Part shown: piece after piece, positions 8,774-17,295 of the stretch
Layout of the letters: every line of letters begins with the position of its first letter
Position numbering within the stretch: the stretch's first letter is position 1
From: an uncultured Bacteroides sp.
GTDB taxonomy: Bacteria > Bacteroidota > Bacteroidia > Cytophagales > Cyclobacteriaceae
Length of the DNA: 64,000 nt
Direction: 5' to 3'
NCBI GenBank assembly: GCA_902168185.1
Contig: CABHOV010000030.1
Coordinates: 124,001 to 188,000 of the forward strand
The notes under the pieces: model-generated
What the model saw: only the letters and a program-made list of their open reading frames with translations
What the model was told of the DNA's origin: nothing
Databases searched by the model: none
Position numbers and translations under genes: made by a program

Positions 8774-9083
8774 GTGTGAGCATTTATTTCGCAAATAAAG
8801 CTAAAATAGAATTAGCAGCAGATGAAGAATTGTATAATCACGACAGAATATCAGGAATATAAATACTTCACAGATCACTATTCTGTTTTAACAAATGCAT
8901 TATGAAAGATCACACAGCAGAATGTCCAGCCTGTCACCGGTTATGCTACAATCTGTAACATTATTATACAGGCAAGTGTTGACAGTACGCATCAAAATGA
9001 GCTTATCCCTCATTATTACAATTACAGGTTGTTTACGAGGCAGGCATGATCTTTAAAGCGTATATCTACAAGTGAAGTGGATT

Positions 9084-9170
9084 ATGATAAACAGGAATCT
9101 CAATAATGTAAGCATTGCTATTGGCATGGCCGTCTCCGTAATAATTTGGGGATTATTAGCACTTTTGTGA
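9084..9170 (+). CDS. possible 28-residue single-span membrane peptide
   Basis: ATG-initiated ORF encoding MINRNLNNVSIAIG followed by MAVSVIIWGLLALL and a stop: a short polar N-terminus and one hydrophobic helix of about 18 residues. The composition is what a small membrane protein would have, but an ORF this short can arise by chance and I recognise no family. It lies in an otherwise empty 500-base spacer, about 100 bases before the metallo-hydrolase. Confidence 0.25.
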   Translation: MINRNLNNVSIAIGMAVSVIIWGLLALL

Positions 9171-9177
9171 ACAGATC

Positions 9178-9219
9178 AAAGTTTATCTCGTATATAGCTA
9201 AAGTTTCTTGTATATAGCT
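9178..9219 (+). repeat. two-copy imperfect tandem repeat
   Basis: Copy 1 at 9178-9199 reads AAAGTTTATCTC then GTATATAGCT; copy 2 at 9200-9219 reads AAAGTTTCTT then GTATATAGCT. A partial third unit (GTGGTTTC) follows. It sits 50-90 bases upstream of the metallo-hydrolase start, so it could be a regulator-binding site or a slippage product. Confidence 0.6.
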
Positions 9220-9269
9220 GTGGTTTCGTAGGATGATAAATCATCTTCAACACTTGTAACAAAGGCTCT

Positions 9270-10031
9270 ATGAAAATTCACTTTCTCCGACACGCTACTT
9301 TTTTCCTGGAAATAAATGGTATAAAGATTCTGGTAGATCCGATGTTAAGTCCGAAAGATGCTATGGACCCGGTGGGCAATGCATCTAATATATCGCGAAT
9401 TCCCATGGTTGATCTGCCATTATCAGAAGATGCCTTACTGGAGCAGCTTACCAGTATCAATGCGGTGATCATTACGCATACGCACCGTGATCATTGGGAC
9501 ACACGGGCACAGGAGATGATCCCTAAAAATACTCCACTCATCATTCAACCTTCAGATGAAAAAGATATCCGCGAACAAGGTTTTACAAATCTTCTACCGG
9601 TCACTATAACAACTACGTTTAAAAAATTGAAAATCAACCGAACCGATGGCCAGCATGGCAGCGGCGAGGTCGGCGTAAAGATGGGACATGTCTCCGGGTT
9701 TGTGATCGAACAAGATCACAAACGCATCTATATAGCAGGAGATACTATATGGTGTACCGAAGTAGCAGACGCTCTGAAGATATATAAGCCTACACATGTT
9801 GTTGTGAATGCAGGTGCTGCGCAGTTCTTAGAAGGAGGTCCGATTACCATGACAGGTGAAGATGTAGTGAAGGTTTGTGAGACTGTACCGAAAGCAAAAG
9901 TTATAGCAGTACACATGAACACCGTGAATCATTGTCTGCTGAAACGAAAAGATCTGAAAGAACTTTTGGAGTCCAAAAATCTATCGCATCAATGTCTTAT
10001 ACCAGAAGACGGCGATGTTCTGCAATTTTAG
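9270..10031 (+). CDS. MBL-fold metal-dependent hydrolase
   Basis: A 253-residue metallo-beta-lactamase-superfamily protein, probably cytosolic, as no signal peptide is visible. The zinc site is marked by ITHTHRDHWD (HxHxDH), with IAGDTIW supplying the bridging Asp and AVHMNTVNHC a late His. The N-terminus KIHFLRHATFFLEINGIKILVDPML is characteristic of the UlaG-like group (L-ascorbate-6-P lactonase-like hydrolases). Substrate cannot be read from the sequence. It overlaps the convergent YigZ gene by 4 bases at the 3' ends. Confidence 0.88.
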   Translation: MKIHFLRHATFFLEINGIKILVDPMLSPKDAMDPVGNASNISRIPMVDLPLSEDALLEQLTSINAVIITHTHRDHWDTRAQEMIPKNTPLIIQPSDEKDIREQGFTNLLPVTITTTFKKLKINRTDGQHGSGEVGVKMGHVSGFVIEQDHKRIYIAGDTIWCTEVADALKIYKPTHVVVNAGAAQFLEGGPITMTGEDVVKVCETVPKAKVIAVHMNTVNHCLLKRKDLKELLESKNLSHQCLIPEDGDVLQF

Positions 10032-10648
10032 GACATTGACGCGGTAACATCGATTGAGGTTCCGAGTGCTTTCATAAGCTTTACCTTTTCGGTAAATGCA
10101 TCTTTCATTTTCAATTTTATCTCCGCTTCCAGGGTGCAACCTGTTGTGAAATTTTGCTCCAGAATTTTCAGGTCGAAATCTTTTACCAGCTTCATCACTT
10201 CCGGTGTGGATGCATAATCATATTGAATACGGATACCTTCAGTAACTTCTCTCTCAATCATTACAGCATGACTCAAAGCATCTTCGGCTGCTACACGATA
10301 CGCGTTGATCAATCCGCCCACGCCTAATTTTGTTCCACCAAAATAGCGCACTACTACTACAAGTATATTTGTTAATTCTTTCGAACGAATCTGTCCAAGT
10401 ATAGGATCACCTGCTGAATGATTCGGCTCTCCATCATCATTCGCACGAAAGTGTTTTCGTTCGGCCCCCAACATCCAGGCATAGCAGTGATGGCGCGCAT
10501 CGAAATATTCTTTGCGTAAACTTTCAAGTTTCTCCCTGATCTCCGATTCGGAAATTACAGGGTACGCAAAGGCCAGAAATTTACTTCCCTTCTCTTTATA
10601 AATACCTTCTGTGGATTGTTGAATGGTTCTATAGGCAAATACCGGCAT
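10028..10648 (-). CDS. IMPACT/YigZ family protein
   Basis: A 206-residue cytosolic protein of the conserved YigZ/IMPACT family, implicated in translation-related regulation but with no firmly known bacterial reaction. Visible motifs: KGSKFLAFAYPV at the N-terminus, YFDARHHCYAWMLG, then RANDDGEPNHSAGDPILGQI and VVVRYFGGTKLGVGGLINAY, the family signature. The C-terminal ferredoxin-like domain (about 140-206) is present, so it is full length. Monocistronic, with its start 109 bases from the divergent head-GIN gene. Confidence 0.95.
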   Translation of the reverse strand: MPVFAYRTIQQSTEGIYKEKGSKFLAFAYPVISESEIREKLESLRKEYFDARHHCYAWMLGAERKHFRANDDGEPNHSAGDPILGQIRSKELTNILVVVVRYFGGTKLGVGGLINAYRVAAEDALSHAVMIEREVTEGIRIQYDYASTPEVMKLVKDFDLKILEQNFTTGCTLEAEIKLKMKDAFTEKVKLMKALGTSIDVTASMS

Positions 10649-10757
10649 GTAACACGCTGCTCAAATTATGCGTCAAAGAAAAGAATAAAAATTTACATGC
10701 TTTGATGCAACCTTCCTTTGGCTAAACAAGTCTGTAAAAAGTATAACCTTAGAAATT

Positions 10758-11573
10758 ATGAAAAAATATATTCCCCTCCTCCTGATCATTCTGCTGGCAA
10801 GTGCGTCCATTTTCGCACAGACCAAAGAAACGCGTAATGTTTCCGGATTTACAAAAGTATCATTCCGGGTTCCGGGTAAATTTTATCTGCGCCAGGGTAG
10901 CACTATAAAAGTAGAGATCGAAGGTAAAAAAGATTTGCTGGATGAAATTGAAACAAAATTAGAAGGCAACAAACTGGTGATTGGCAAAGAAGGTAAATGG
11001 TCGAACTGGCATTGGGAAGATGATGACAATGTGAATGTATATATTACGATGCCGACTATAGAAGGCTTGAGTGTTGGCGGCTCTGGCGACCTGATCGCAG
11101 AGACACGAATCAAATCACAAGACCTTGACCTGAATGTAAGTGGCTCTGGTTCTATGCGCATTGAAGTTGAAGTAGCGGGTGCGTTGGAAGCAGATGTATC
11201 CGGCTCGGGCGATGTTGTCGTAAAAGGTAAATGCAAAAGCTTTAACAGCGATGTAAGTGGATCGGGTAAAGTATCATTGGCTCTTGCTATCGAGAACCTG
11301 GCTGACTTTGGTATATCCGGATCAGGCAAAATTGAAGCAAGTGGTTCTGCGAATGCGGTTAAAACTTCTATCAGTGGTTCTGGCAAAGTATTGGCTGCTG
11401 AACTTGTGACCAATACATGCGATGTGCGGATCTCCGGTTCTGGCGATGTTGAGATCAATGTAACCGAAGCACTTGACGCGAACATCAGCGGCAGTGGTAG
11501 TGTATCATACAAAGGCGAGCCTAAAAGATTGAACAGTCACTCTTCAGGAAGCGGCAAAGTAAGAAAGATATAA
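10758..11573 (+). CDS. secreted head-GIN domain (DUF2807) beta-helix protein
   Basis: A 271-residue exported protein. The signal peptide (MKKYIPLLLIILLASASIFA) is followed by NVSGFTKVSFRVPGKFYL, the start of the head-GIN/DUF2807 domain, annotated in Bacteroidota as a putative autotransporter adhesin. The body contains nine SGSG or GGSG turns spaced about 16-23 residues apart (SVGGSGDL, NVSGSGSM, DVSGSGDV, DVSGSGKV, GISGSGKI, SISGSGKV, RISGSGDV, NISGSGSV, HSSGSGKV), consistent with a right-handed beta-helix with one turn per repeat. No catalytic residues were recognised. It is monocistronic with a terminator 42 bases after the stop. A weak promoter-like TTTG-N21-TATAACCTT precedes it at 10717-10750. 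Confidence 0.88.
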   Translation: MKKYIPLLLIILLASASIFAQTKETRNVSGFTKVSFRVPGKFYLRQGSTIKVEIEGKKDLLDEIETKLEGNKLVIGKEGKWSNWHWEDDDNVNVYITMPTIEGLSVGGSGDLIAETRIKSQDLDLNVSGSGSMRIEVEVAGALEADVSGSGDVVVKGKCKSFNSDVSGSGKVSLALAIENLADFGISGSGKIEASGSANAVKTSISGSGKVLAAELVTNTCDVRISGSGDVEINVTEALDANISGSGSVSYKGEPKRLNSHSSGSGKVRKI

Positions 11574-11614
11574 CGGATGAGGAAGGTATAGAATATACTG
11601 CGGTATATTCACCG

Positions 11615-11648
11615 AGGACAACCTGTGCAAACGGGCTGTCCTTTTTTT
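11615..11648 (+). terminator. terminator after the head-GIN gene
   Basis: AGGACA (11615-11620) pairs with TGTCCT (11637-11642) and is followed directly by a run of seven T residues. The inner part can add a few further pairs. Confidence 0.75.
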
Positions 11649-11695
11649 ATACTTTCACATTTTCCGGACGGCATACTTTTTTCATACCTTCTACC

Positions 11696-12340
11696 ATGGA
11701 ACATACCTTTACAATCAATTACGAAACAGCCCTTCAACTGCTGATCTCATTTATTATAGGAACCGCCATTGGTCTGGAGCGTGAATATAGAAGTAAAGCT
11801 GCGGGGCTGCGCACGATGATCATGATCTGTTTGGGCTCCACCATTTTTACAGAGGTATCTATTTCCATCGGCATATCTTCTCCTGATCGTATCGCATCCA
11901 ACATTATTACAGGTATAGGCTTTTTAGGAGCAGGTGTAATTTTTAAAGATAGCCTTACGATTACCGGCATCACTACAGCTACAACAATATGGATCTCTGC
12001 TGCGCTTGGTATGGCTGTTGGCGCAGGTGAATACTTCATAGCGTTTGCCGGATCGATCGCTGTGTTAATCGTACTGACCGTATTGGAGAAAACTAAACTA
12101 GTAATCAGTCGCATTCACCAGGCGCGTACATATAAAATTACAGTTGAACAGGACGAGGCCTTTATTAAATCGTTGGAGGCAGAGTTGAAAATTCTAAACG
12201 TAAAATGTTCGCAGGAACGCTATATGAAAAGTGAGGATAATTATATCCTGGTATATGAGATGTTTGGCAGTGCCAAGCAATTGGATGCGCTAACTATATT
12301 TCTAAAAAACAACATGCAGGTAAAGGCATACGAGTATTGA
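11696..12340 (+). CDS. MgtC/SapB family membrane protein
   Basis: A 214-residue inner-membrane protein. The N-terminal half has the MgtC/SapB signature: ALQLLISFIIGTAIGLEREY, SKAAGLRTMIMICLGSTIF, NIITGIGFLGAGVIFK and TTATTIWISAALGMAVGAG, about five membrane helices. The C-terminal 70 residues form a soluble ACT-like tail (TYKITVEQDEAFIKSLEAEL). Family members influence magnesium homeostasis, ATP synthase or polysaccharide production; which applies here is unknown. It stands alone between a terminator and the convergent arabinan genes. Confidence 0.93.
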   Translation: MEHTFTINYETALQLLISFIIGTAIGLEREYRSKAAGLRTMIMICLGSTIFTEVSISIGISSPDRIASNIITGIGFLGAGVIFKDSLTITGITTATTIWISAALGMAVGAGEYFIAFAGSIAVLIVLTVLEKTKLVISRIHQARTYKITVEQDEAFIKSLEAELKILNVKCSQERYMKSEDNYILVYEMFGSAKQLDALTIFLKNNMQVKAYEY

Positions 12341-12397
12341 GATCTTTCTCTGGTATATAAGAGATTTCAATTATTGCTTTGTGTAGTTTCATCATTA

Positions 12398-13375
12398 CTA
12401 CTCCATCGAAGCAATCGGCCACCCTTGGTTATCCCACTGCATCTGTATAATTTTTAATTTAGGTTTACCATTATCAGAGGCATCGTACGCATGGAATACC
12501 AGGTAATCCTTTCCATCTATACTATACACGGCATTATGACCGAGACCCGGCCAGGAAGCATTTCCTTTCAGTAGTATAGTACCGCCTCCTTCATCCATTC
12601 GTATGCCCGCCTTGTCAAAATAGGGTCCTTGTATTTTATCAGAGCGCCCTACGGCAATCTTATAGGTACTGTTCACACCTTTGCAACAAAAATCAAATGA
12701 CACAAAGAGATAATAGTAATTGTTCTTCTTAAAGATGAACGGTGCTTCAACGGCAGCATCTCCACCTTGTGCATCAGGTGTCTTAAAGCTTCGATCACGC
12801 TTTGATATAGTATACCATTCTTCAGGATGCGCCATTGCTATGAGATCTTTATTCAACTTCACCAGTTTTATACCACTCCAGAAAGATCCAAAAGCGAGCC
12901 ACGGATTTTGTTGATCGTCCACGATTAGATTCGGATCGATCGCATTCCAGAGGTCTCTGCCCGGCACCGACTCAATCACTTTACCATGATCTGTCCAATG
13001 GAAATCTTTATCCTGCGGGTCTAATGTTTTGTTGGTAGCAACGCCTATACACGATGTATTTTTTCCAAAGGAAGAAACGGAATAGTATAGATAATATAGT
13101 CCGTTATGAAAAGATATATCGGGTGCCCAGATATGTCCTTTAAAACCTGGCACTGCCTGCACCGCCCAAGACGGTGGTAAATCGAATACTGCTTTTTCAG
13201 GTTTCCAGTGCTGAAGATCTGTAGAAGAAAAAACGGAAATACCCATTCCTGTACAAAACAGGTAATACGTATTTCCGTGTTTGATCATCACAGGATCGTG
13301 AACCCGAACATCCTGCGCATATACCCATGAAGCTGCTATGCTTATCAACAGCAATGTATAGCATAGCTGCTTCAT
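12398..13375 (-). CDS. GH43 arabinan endo-1,5-alpha-L-arabinosidase
   Basis: Secreted five-bladed beta-propeller hydrolase of 325 residues that cuts the alpha-1,5-arabinan backbone. A signal peptide (MKQLCYTLLLISIAASWVYA) is followed by VRVHDPVMIKHGNTYYLFC, carrying the catalytic base Asp; WNAIDPNLIVDD carries the pKa-modulating Asp, and AAVEAPFIFKKNNYYYLFVS the general-acid Glu. PGLGHNAVYSIDGKDYLVFH matches the late blade of the family. It is the third gene of a GH51-GH51-GH43 unit, only 13 bases after the previous stop, so it is almost surely co-transcribed. The specific activity (endo or exo) is inferred from close resemblance to endo-arabinanases. Confidence 0.9.
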   Translation of the reverse strand: MKQLCYTLLLISIAASWVYAQDVRVHDPVMIKHGNTYYLFCTGMGISVFSSTDLQHWKPEKAVFDLPPSWAVQAVPGFKGHIWAPDISFHNGLYYLYYSVSSFGKNTSCIGVATNKTLDPQDKDFHWTDHGKVIESVPGRDLWNAIDPNLIVDDQQNPWLAFGSFWSGIKLVKLNKDLIAMAHPEEWYTISKRDRSFKTPDAQGGDAAVEAPFIFKKNNYYYLFVSFDFCCKGVNSTYKIAVGRSDKIQGPYFDKAGIRMDEGGGTILLKGNASWPGLGHNAVYSIDGKDYLVFHAYDASDNGKPKLKIIQMQWDNQGWPIASME

Positions 13376-13388
13376 TGTATACCTATAT

Positions 13389-15371
13389 TTATAGTGCCTT
13401 AACTTTGATAATAGAAACAGAACCTGCAGGAAGAACCGTCTTTATACTTTTACCTTTGAGGCTGATCGCTTGCTCAACAGGTTTTACATTAAAAGGATTA
13501 TCAAGTGTATTAACGTCTTCAGCATTTGCACTTCTGATCACGGTTAATGTTCCGGCAGCAGAAGCCTTCTTTACTCCCGGCACTTCGATCACAACACTCT
13601 GTTCCTTATCACCGGTATTCACCACTTTAATGATAACGTCTTTTGTATTGTTATCTGCAACAGCAGAAGCATATAGTCCATTCTTACCCGCCATAGTCTC
13701 ATTGCCTGTTGTAATGGACAGAACATTCGTTCCTTTATTCAGCGAGAATAACTTCTGCACATAATAATTCGGTGTGCCGAAAGAACGAAGGTTGTCAAAC
13801 CAAATGAGATCAGGAGCCCATTGCCAGCCTTCTACATGCGCAAACAGCGGAGCATATGAAGCCATTTGTACAACGTCTGCATTACGCTCGAGGCCGGTCA
13901 TAAAAGCAGCTTCTGCCAATGCACTCTCCCAGTTATTTTTGTTTTCCGGTTGTACTTTCTTCTCAGTATGCGCAGCATACTCGCCTGCAAAAATCTTCGG
14001 ACCTTTCCTGTCGTATGTATCATAGCGGCTTGCATTCTTCAGAAACCATTCAGGCGAGCGGTAATAATGCTCGTCAATGAAATCAACGTTAAGACTACGC
14101 AATATAGGATTCAGGTATTCGAACAACGGACCGTCCGGTGAAGGACCGGCACTCGTTATGATCTTTATATTCGGATACTTTGCTTTGATAGCATTCGCGA
14201 ATATTTTATACCGCTCTACATATTGCTCGCCCCACTGTTCATTACCAACACCCATCATTTTCAAGTTGAATGGTGCGGGATGTCCCATGTCTGCGCGAAG
14301 CTTGCCCCACTTGGTATCGGTAGGTCCATTGGCAAATTCAATCAGGTCAAGAGCATCCTGCAGGTAGGGGTCGAGTTGGTTTAGCGGCACTACTTCCGAT
14401 GTATTGAACTGACATGCCATGCCGCAGTTGATAATCGGAAGAGGATCTGCACCTATATCTTCTGCCAGTTGAAAATATTCAAAGAAGCCCAGGCCAAAAG
14501 TCTGGTAATAATCCGGAGCAGACCGATGTTTAAATTCCGTGTTCCAACGGTTCACGATCAACTCACGATTCTCAACTTGTCCAACCGTTTTTTTCCATTG
14601 GTAACGTGTGTCCAATTCATGTCCTTCTACTATACATCCACCGGGAAAACGAATGAAGCCAGGCTTGAGGTCTGCTAACAACTGAACAAGATCAGCGCGC
14701 AATCCTCCGGGACGATTCTTCCAGGTATCATTTGGAAACAACGAGATCATGTCGGCATCCAGTGAACCTTTACCTTCAAATGAAATACGCAGTTTACCTT
14801 TTGGTTCAGTTGCCGAAGCTGTAAAAGAAGCCGTATGCTTTTTCCATTCATTACCGGAAATTGAAATCGTGGTGTTGCCTATACTTGCACCGCTCGCATT
14901 CAGCAATTCTATTTTCAGTTTTACATTGCCTTCTGTCTTTGCCCAGAGCGAAAAATTATACTGGAGATCTTTTTTGATACCCATTCCTCTGAAGCCTTCA
15001 TTCGTAAGGCTATATAGTCCCGTTGCAGCATTCCATGATATACTCGCATGCCGTGGGTTCGATGGACGTATTGTGTTGAGATTCTGAATCAGTATCCCTC
15101 CCGTTGCGCCACCTTCGCGGGCTTCTTTCCAACCCATCAACGGCTCATGAAATTCAAATGAACGGTTCTTCACCATCTCAGCATATATGCCACCATCTGC
15201 AGCGAAGTTTATATCTTCGAAGAAGATTCCCCACATGTTTTGCTGAATGGCAACACCGGGCTTATCAGCTTTCACGGTAAGTACTGTAGACTGGGCAGTT
15301 GCAAGCTGGCCTAACACTATAGTTGCTGCCAACAGCATCATTACACATCTATATACCTTATATAGTCTCAT
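13389..15371 (-). CDS. GH51 alpha-L-arabinofuranosidase, large form
   Basis: Exported retaining arabinofuranosidase of 660 residues that trims arabinofuranosyl side chains. After a signal peptide (about residues 1-26) comes the family opening NMWGIFFEDINFAADGGIYAEM. A jelly-roll carbohydrate-binding insert spans about 95-215 (FRGMGIKKDLQYNFSLWAKT), and the TIM barrel resumes with KPGFIRFPGGCIVEGHELD. The acid/base Glu is in MMGVGNEQWGEQY and the nucleophile Glu in VDFIDEHYYRSPEW. A beta-sandwich C-terminal domain closes the protein. It lies 9 bases after the other GH51 gene and 13 bases before GH43; the two GH51 enzymes are of different subtypes, so they probably differ in linkage preference. 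Confidence 0.93.
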   Translation of the reverse strand: MRLYKVYRCVMMLLAATIVLGQLATAQSTVLTVKADKPGVAIQQNMWGIFFEDINFAADGGIYAEMVKNRSFEFHEPLMGWKEAREGGATGGILIQNLNTIRPSNPRHASISWNAATGLYSLTNEGFRGMGIKKDLQYNFSLWAKTEGNVKLKIELLNASGASIGNTTISISGNEWKKHTASFTASATEPKGKLRISFEGKGSLDADMISLFPNDTWKNRPGGLRADLVQLLADLKPGFIRFPGGCIVEGHELDTRYQWKKTVGQVENRELIVNRWNTEFKHRSAPDYYQTFGLGFFEYFQLAEDIGADPLPIINCGMACQFNTSEVVPLNQLDPYLQDALDLIEFANGPTDTKWGKLRADMGHPAPFNLKMMGVGNEQWGEQYVERYKIFANAIKAKYPNIKIITSAGPSPDGPLFEYLNPILRSLNVDFIDEHYYRSPEWFLKNASRYDTYDRKGPKIFAGEYAAHTEKKVQPENKNNWESALAEAAFMTGLERNADVVQMASYAPLFAHVEGWQWAPDLIWFDNLRSFGTPNYYVQKLFSLNKGTNVLSITTGNETMAGKNGLYASAVADNNTKDVIIKVVNTGDKEQSVVIEVPGVKKASAAGTLTVIRSANAEDVNTLDNPFNVKPVEQAISLKGKSIKTVLPAGSVSIIKVKAL

Positions 15372-15380
15372 GATTGCTGA

Positions 15381-16916
15381 TTATTTTAGTTCGAGCACAA
15401 CCACAGAGCAAGCCGGTAATTTTACCGTCAGGTTATTGCCTTTTAACTGAGCGCCTTTGAAAGGAACTGGCTTGATCTTCTCCGGACTTTCAAATGTATT
15501 GTGGTCTTGCATAGAAGCAGACGCGAGAATTTTTCCGGCCACTGCAGTAGCTTTTCCATCCAATGTAATCGTGATGTCCTGTGCTTTCTTGGGATCGATG
15601 TTTACCAGCGACACATGGATTACACCATTTTTATCTTTCGATGCAGATGCAGATATAGCCGGTAACTTATCAGCACCCAAAGTATAGTCTGTGCTTTTCA
15701 ATTCGAGTGGAAGCAACGTAGCGTCCTGGTGTACATTATACATTTCGAGTACATGGTACGTTGGCGTCAGGATCATTTTTTCTTCATTCGTAAGAATAAC
15801 CGCTTGCAGTACATTTATAGTCTGCGCCAGGTTTGCCATGCGTACACGTTCGCAATGTTTATGGAATATATTCAGTGTTGTTCCAGCGATCATAGCATCA
15901 CGCATGGTGTTTTGCTGATACAGAAAACCAGGGTTTGTTCCTGGCTCAACATCATACCAGCCACCCCACTCGTCCACTACAAGGGCTACTTGTTTTTTCG
16001 GATCATACTTATCCATAATGGCTGTGTGCTTGGTGATAAGCTCATCCATAGAAAGCGCAGACTTCAGTGTAGCAAAGTAAAGATCTTCTGAAAAATTAGT
16101 AGCAGGTCCTTTCTTGTCCCATTGGATTACAGAGTAATGATGAAGTGCAACACCCGACATCATGTGGTGTGGTATATCACGCATCAATACTTCTGTCCAG
16201 TTAAAGTCTGAAGAGTTTGCACCGGAAGCAATTTTGAAAAGTTTGTCACCAGCCATAAACGTAGAGTACTGTCTGTATATATTTGCGTAGTGCTCAGGCT
16301 TCATGTTTCCACCGCAGCCCCAGGCTTCATTGCCTACACCCCAATATTTTACTTTCCATGGATTTGCTCTTCCGTTTTCAGCACGCAATTTCGACATCGG
16401 ACTTGTGCCTTCGAAGTTTACATACTGTACCCAGTCCGTTAATTCTTCCACGGTTCCACTTCCTACATTTGCTGCAAGGTATGGTTCGGTGCCAATCAGT
16501 TCGCACATGTTTAGAAAATCATGTGTACCAAAACTGTTATCTTCTGTAACGCCACCCCACCATTGGTTTATCATAGTAGGACGTTTATCTTTTGGTCCTA
16601 TACCTTGCTTCCAATGATACGTGTCAGCGAAGCAACCGCCTGGCCAACGCAGGTTTGGAATTTTTAATTTCTTCAATGCTGCCACAACATCGTTACGGAC
16701 ACCATTTGTATTTGGGATTTTAGTATTGTTCTCTCCGACATAGAAACCACCGTATACACATTTGCCAAGATGCTCGGCAAAATTTCCGTAGATGTGTTTA
16801 CTGATAGTGAGTTGTGGAGTACCAGGCTGCAGGCTAAGCTTTGCTTGTGACTGCCCGAAGCTTTGTGTAAGAGTGAAGAGTAGCGACAAACTACACAGTA
16901 AGAAATACTTTTTCAT
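15381..16916 (-). CDS. GH51 alpha-L-arabinofuranosidase, AbfA-like
   Basis: A 511-residue arabinofuranosidase, first gene of the GH51-GH51-GH43 unit. Unlike many cytosolic AbfA enzymes, it has a signal peptide (KKYFLLCSLSLLFTLTQSFG), so it is exported. The (beta/alpha)8 barrel shows YGNFAEHLGKCVYGGFYVG, LRWPGGCFADTYHW, the acid/base Glu in WGVGNEAWGCGGNM and the nucleophile Glu in VALVVDEWGGWYD. The C-terminal all-beta domain ends with LPACSVVVLELK. The length matches the family. It has a leader of up to 380 bases with several inverted repeats, including a sequence also found before araB, which suggests AraR control. Confidence 0.95.
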   Translation of the reverse strand: MKKYFLLCSLSLLFTLTQSFGQSQAKLSLQPGTPQLTISKHIYGNFAEHLGKCVYGGFYVGENNTKIPNTNGVRNDVVAALKKLKIPNLRWPGGCFADTYHWKQGIGPKDKRPTMINQWWGGVTEDNSFGTHDFLNMCELIGTEPYLAANVGSGTVEELTDWVQYVNFEGTSPMSKLRAENGRANPWKVKYWGVGNEAWGCGGNMKPEHYANIYRQYSTFMAGDKLFKIASGANSSDFNWTEVLMRDIPHHMMSGVALHHYSVIQWDKKGPATNFSEDLYFATLKSALSMDELITKHTAIMDKYDPKKQVALVVDEWGGWYDVEPGTNPGFLYQQNTMRDAMIAGTTLNIFHKHCERVRMANLAQTINVLQAVILTNEEKMILTPTYHVLEMYNVHQDATLLPLELKSTDYTLGADKLPAISASASKDKNGVIHVSLVNIDPKKAQDITITLDGKATAVAGKILASASMQDHNTFESPEKIKPVPFKGAQLKGNNLTVKLPACSVVVLELK

Positions 16917-17032
16917 TATTGGTTAAAGTTTAATTAAGACGTCTTCAGGTTGTTCATTGATCACGCTATTGCAAAAATCAATGAAGGGTATATTTCAGTT
17001 ATTGCAAATTCATTGCTCATCGACACTATAAT

Positions 17033-17049
17033 ATGTCTCCTACAGACAT
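17033..17049. promoter_or_regulatory. perfect dyad in the GH51 leader
   Basis: ATGTCT-N5-AGACAT, a 6-5-6 perfect inverted repeat about 117 bases upstream of the GH51 start. Could be an operator or a small RNA hairpin; no regulator is assigned. Confidence 0.4.
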
Positions 17050-17078
17050 TAAATCGATGCATAAACCTGCACATCTTC

Positions 17079-17097
17079 ATTGACGCGTTTTGTCAAT
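17079..17097. promoter_or_regulatory. perfect dyad in the GH51 leader
   Basis: ATTGAC-N7-GTCAAT, a perfect 6-7-6 inverted repeat about 163 bases upstream of the GH51 start. The 7-base spacing equals that of the araB-like motif nearby, but the arm sequence differs. Possible binding site for an additional regulator. Confidence 0.45.
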
Positions 17098-17178
17098 TAG
17101 ACTTTATACTTTTACAAGTATGCCATTCAGAGCAGTTAAATCGTTTACAATAACAGTACAATTTACACTTATTAAATT

Positions 17179-17199
17179 AAAATGTATCGACAACATTTA
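17179..17199 (-). promoter_or_regulatory. candidate AraR operator, GH51 unit
   Basis: On the minus strand it reads TAAATGTTG-N3-ATACATTTT. It matches the site before araB (25864-25884) at 16 of 21 positions, differing only in the central three bases, one arm base and the last base. Arms of 6 bases (AAATGT/ACATTT) flank a 7-base centre. Assignment to AraR is an inference from sharing by the two arabinose units. Confidence 0.55.
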
Positions 17200-17295
17200 T
17201 TTTTTTAAACCATTTTTTTAAGAATAAAAAACAGGAATAGAAATCCCGTTCAAAAGAAATTCATTTGAAAAATAAAAAAATCAGCAAAGAGTATA

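Larger units (their letters stand above)
8774..9269. other. intergenic region of about 500 bases
   Basis: Between the divergent MFS pump and the metallo-hydrolase. It holds a possible 28-residue membrane peptide (9084-9170) and a two-copy imperfect tandem repeat (9178-9219). I saw no RNA gene and no obvious promoter consensus. A remnant or regulatory origin for the spacer is possible but not shown. Confidence 0.5.
16917..17295. other. 379-base regulatory spacer between araR and the GH51 unit
   Basis: AT-rich non-coding region that must hold the promoter of the GH51-GH51-GH43 unit (minus strand). It contains the araB-like motif at 17179-17199, a perfect 6-7-6 dyad at 17079-17097 and a perfect 6-5-6 dyad at 17033-17049, which are listed separately. 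If the promoter overlaps the first motif, the leader would be about 250 bases. No convincing minus-strand TTTG/TAnnTTTG pair was found. Confidence 0.6.

Noticed and set aside
8902-8958. 18-residue ORF with a Cys-x-x-Cys motif in the 8.8-9.3 kb spacer
   Set aside because: Too short to support; no second zinc-binding pair and no homologue recognised.
10883-11512. 209-residue antisense ORF inside the head-GIN gene
   Set aside because: It is the mirror of the repetitive SGSG coding sequence, with Pro/Ser-rich composition and no family features.
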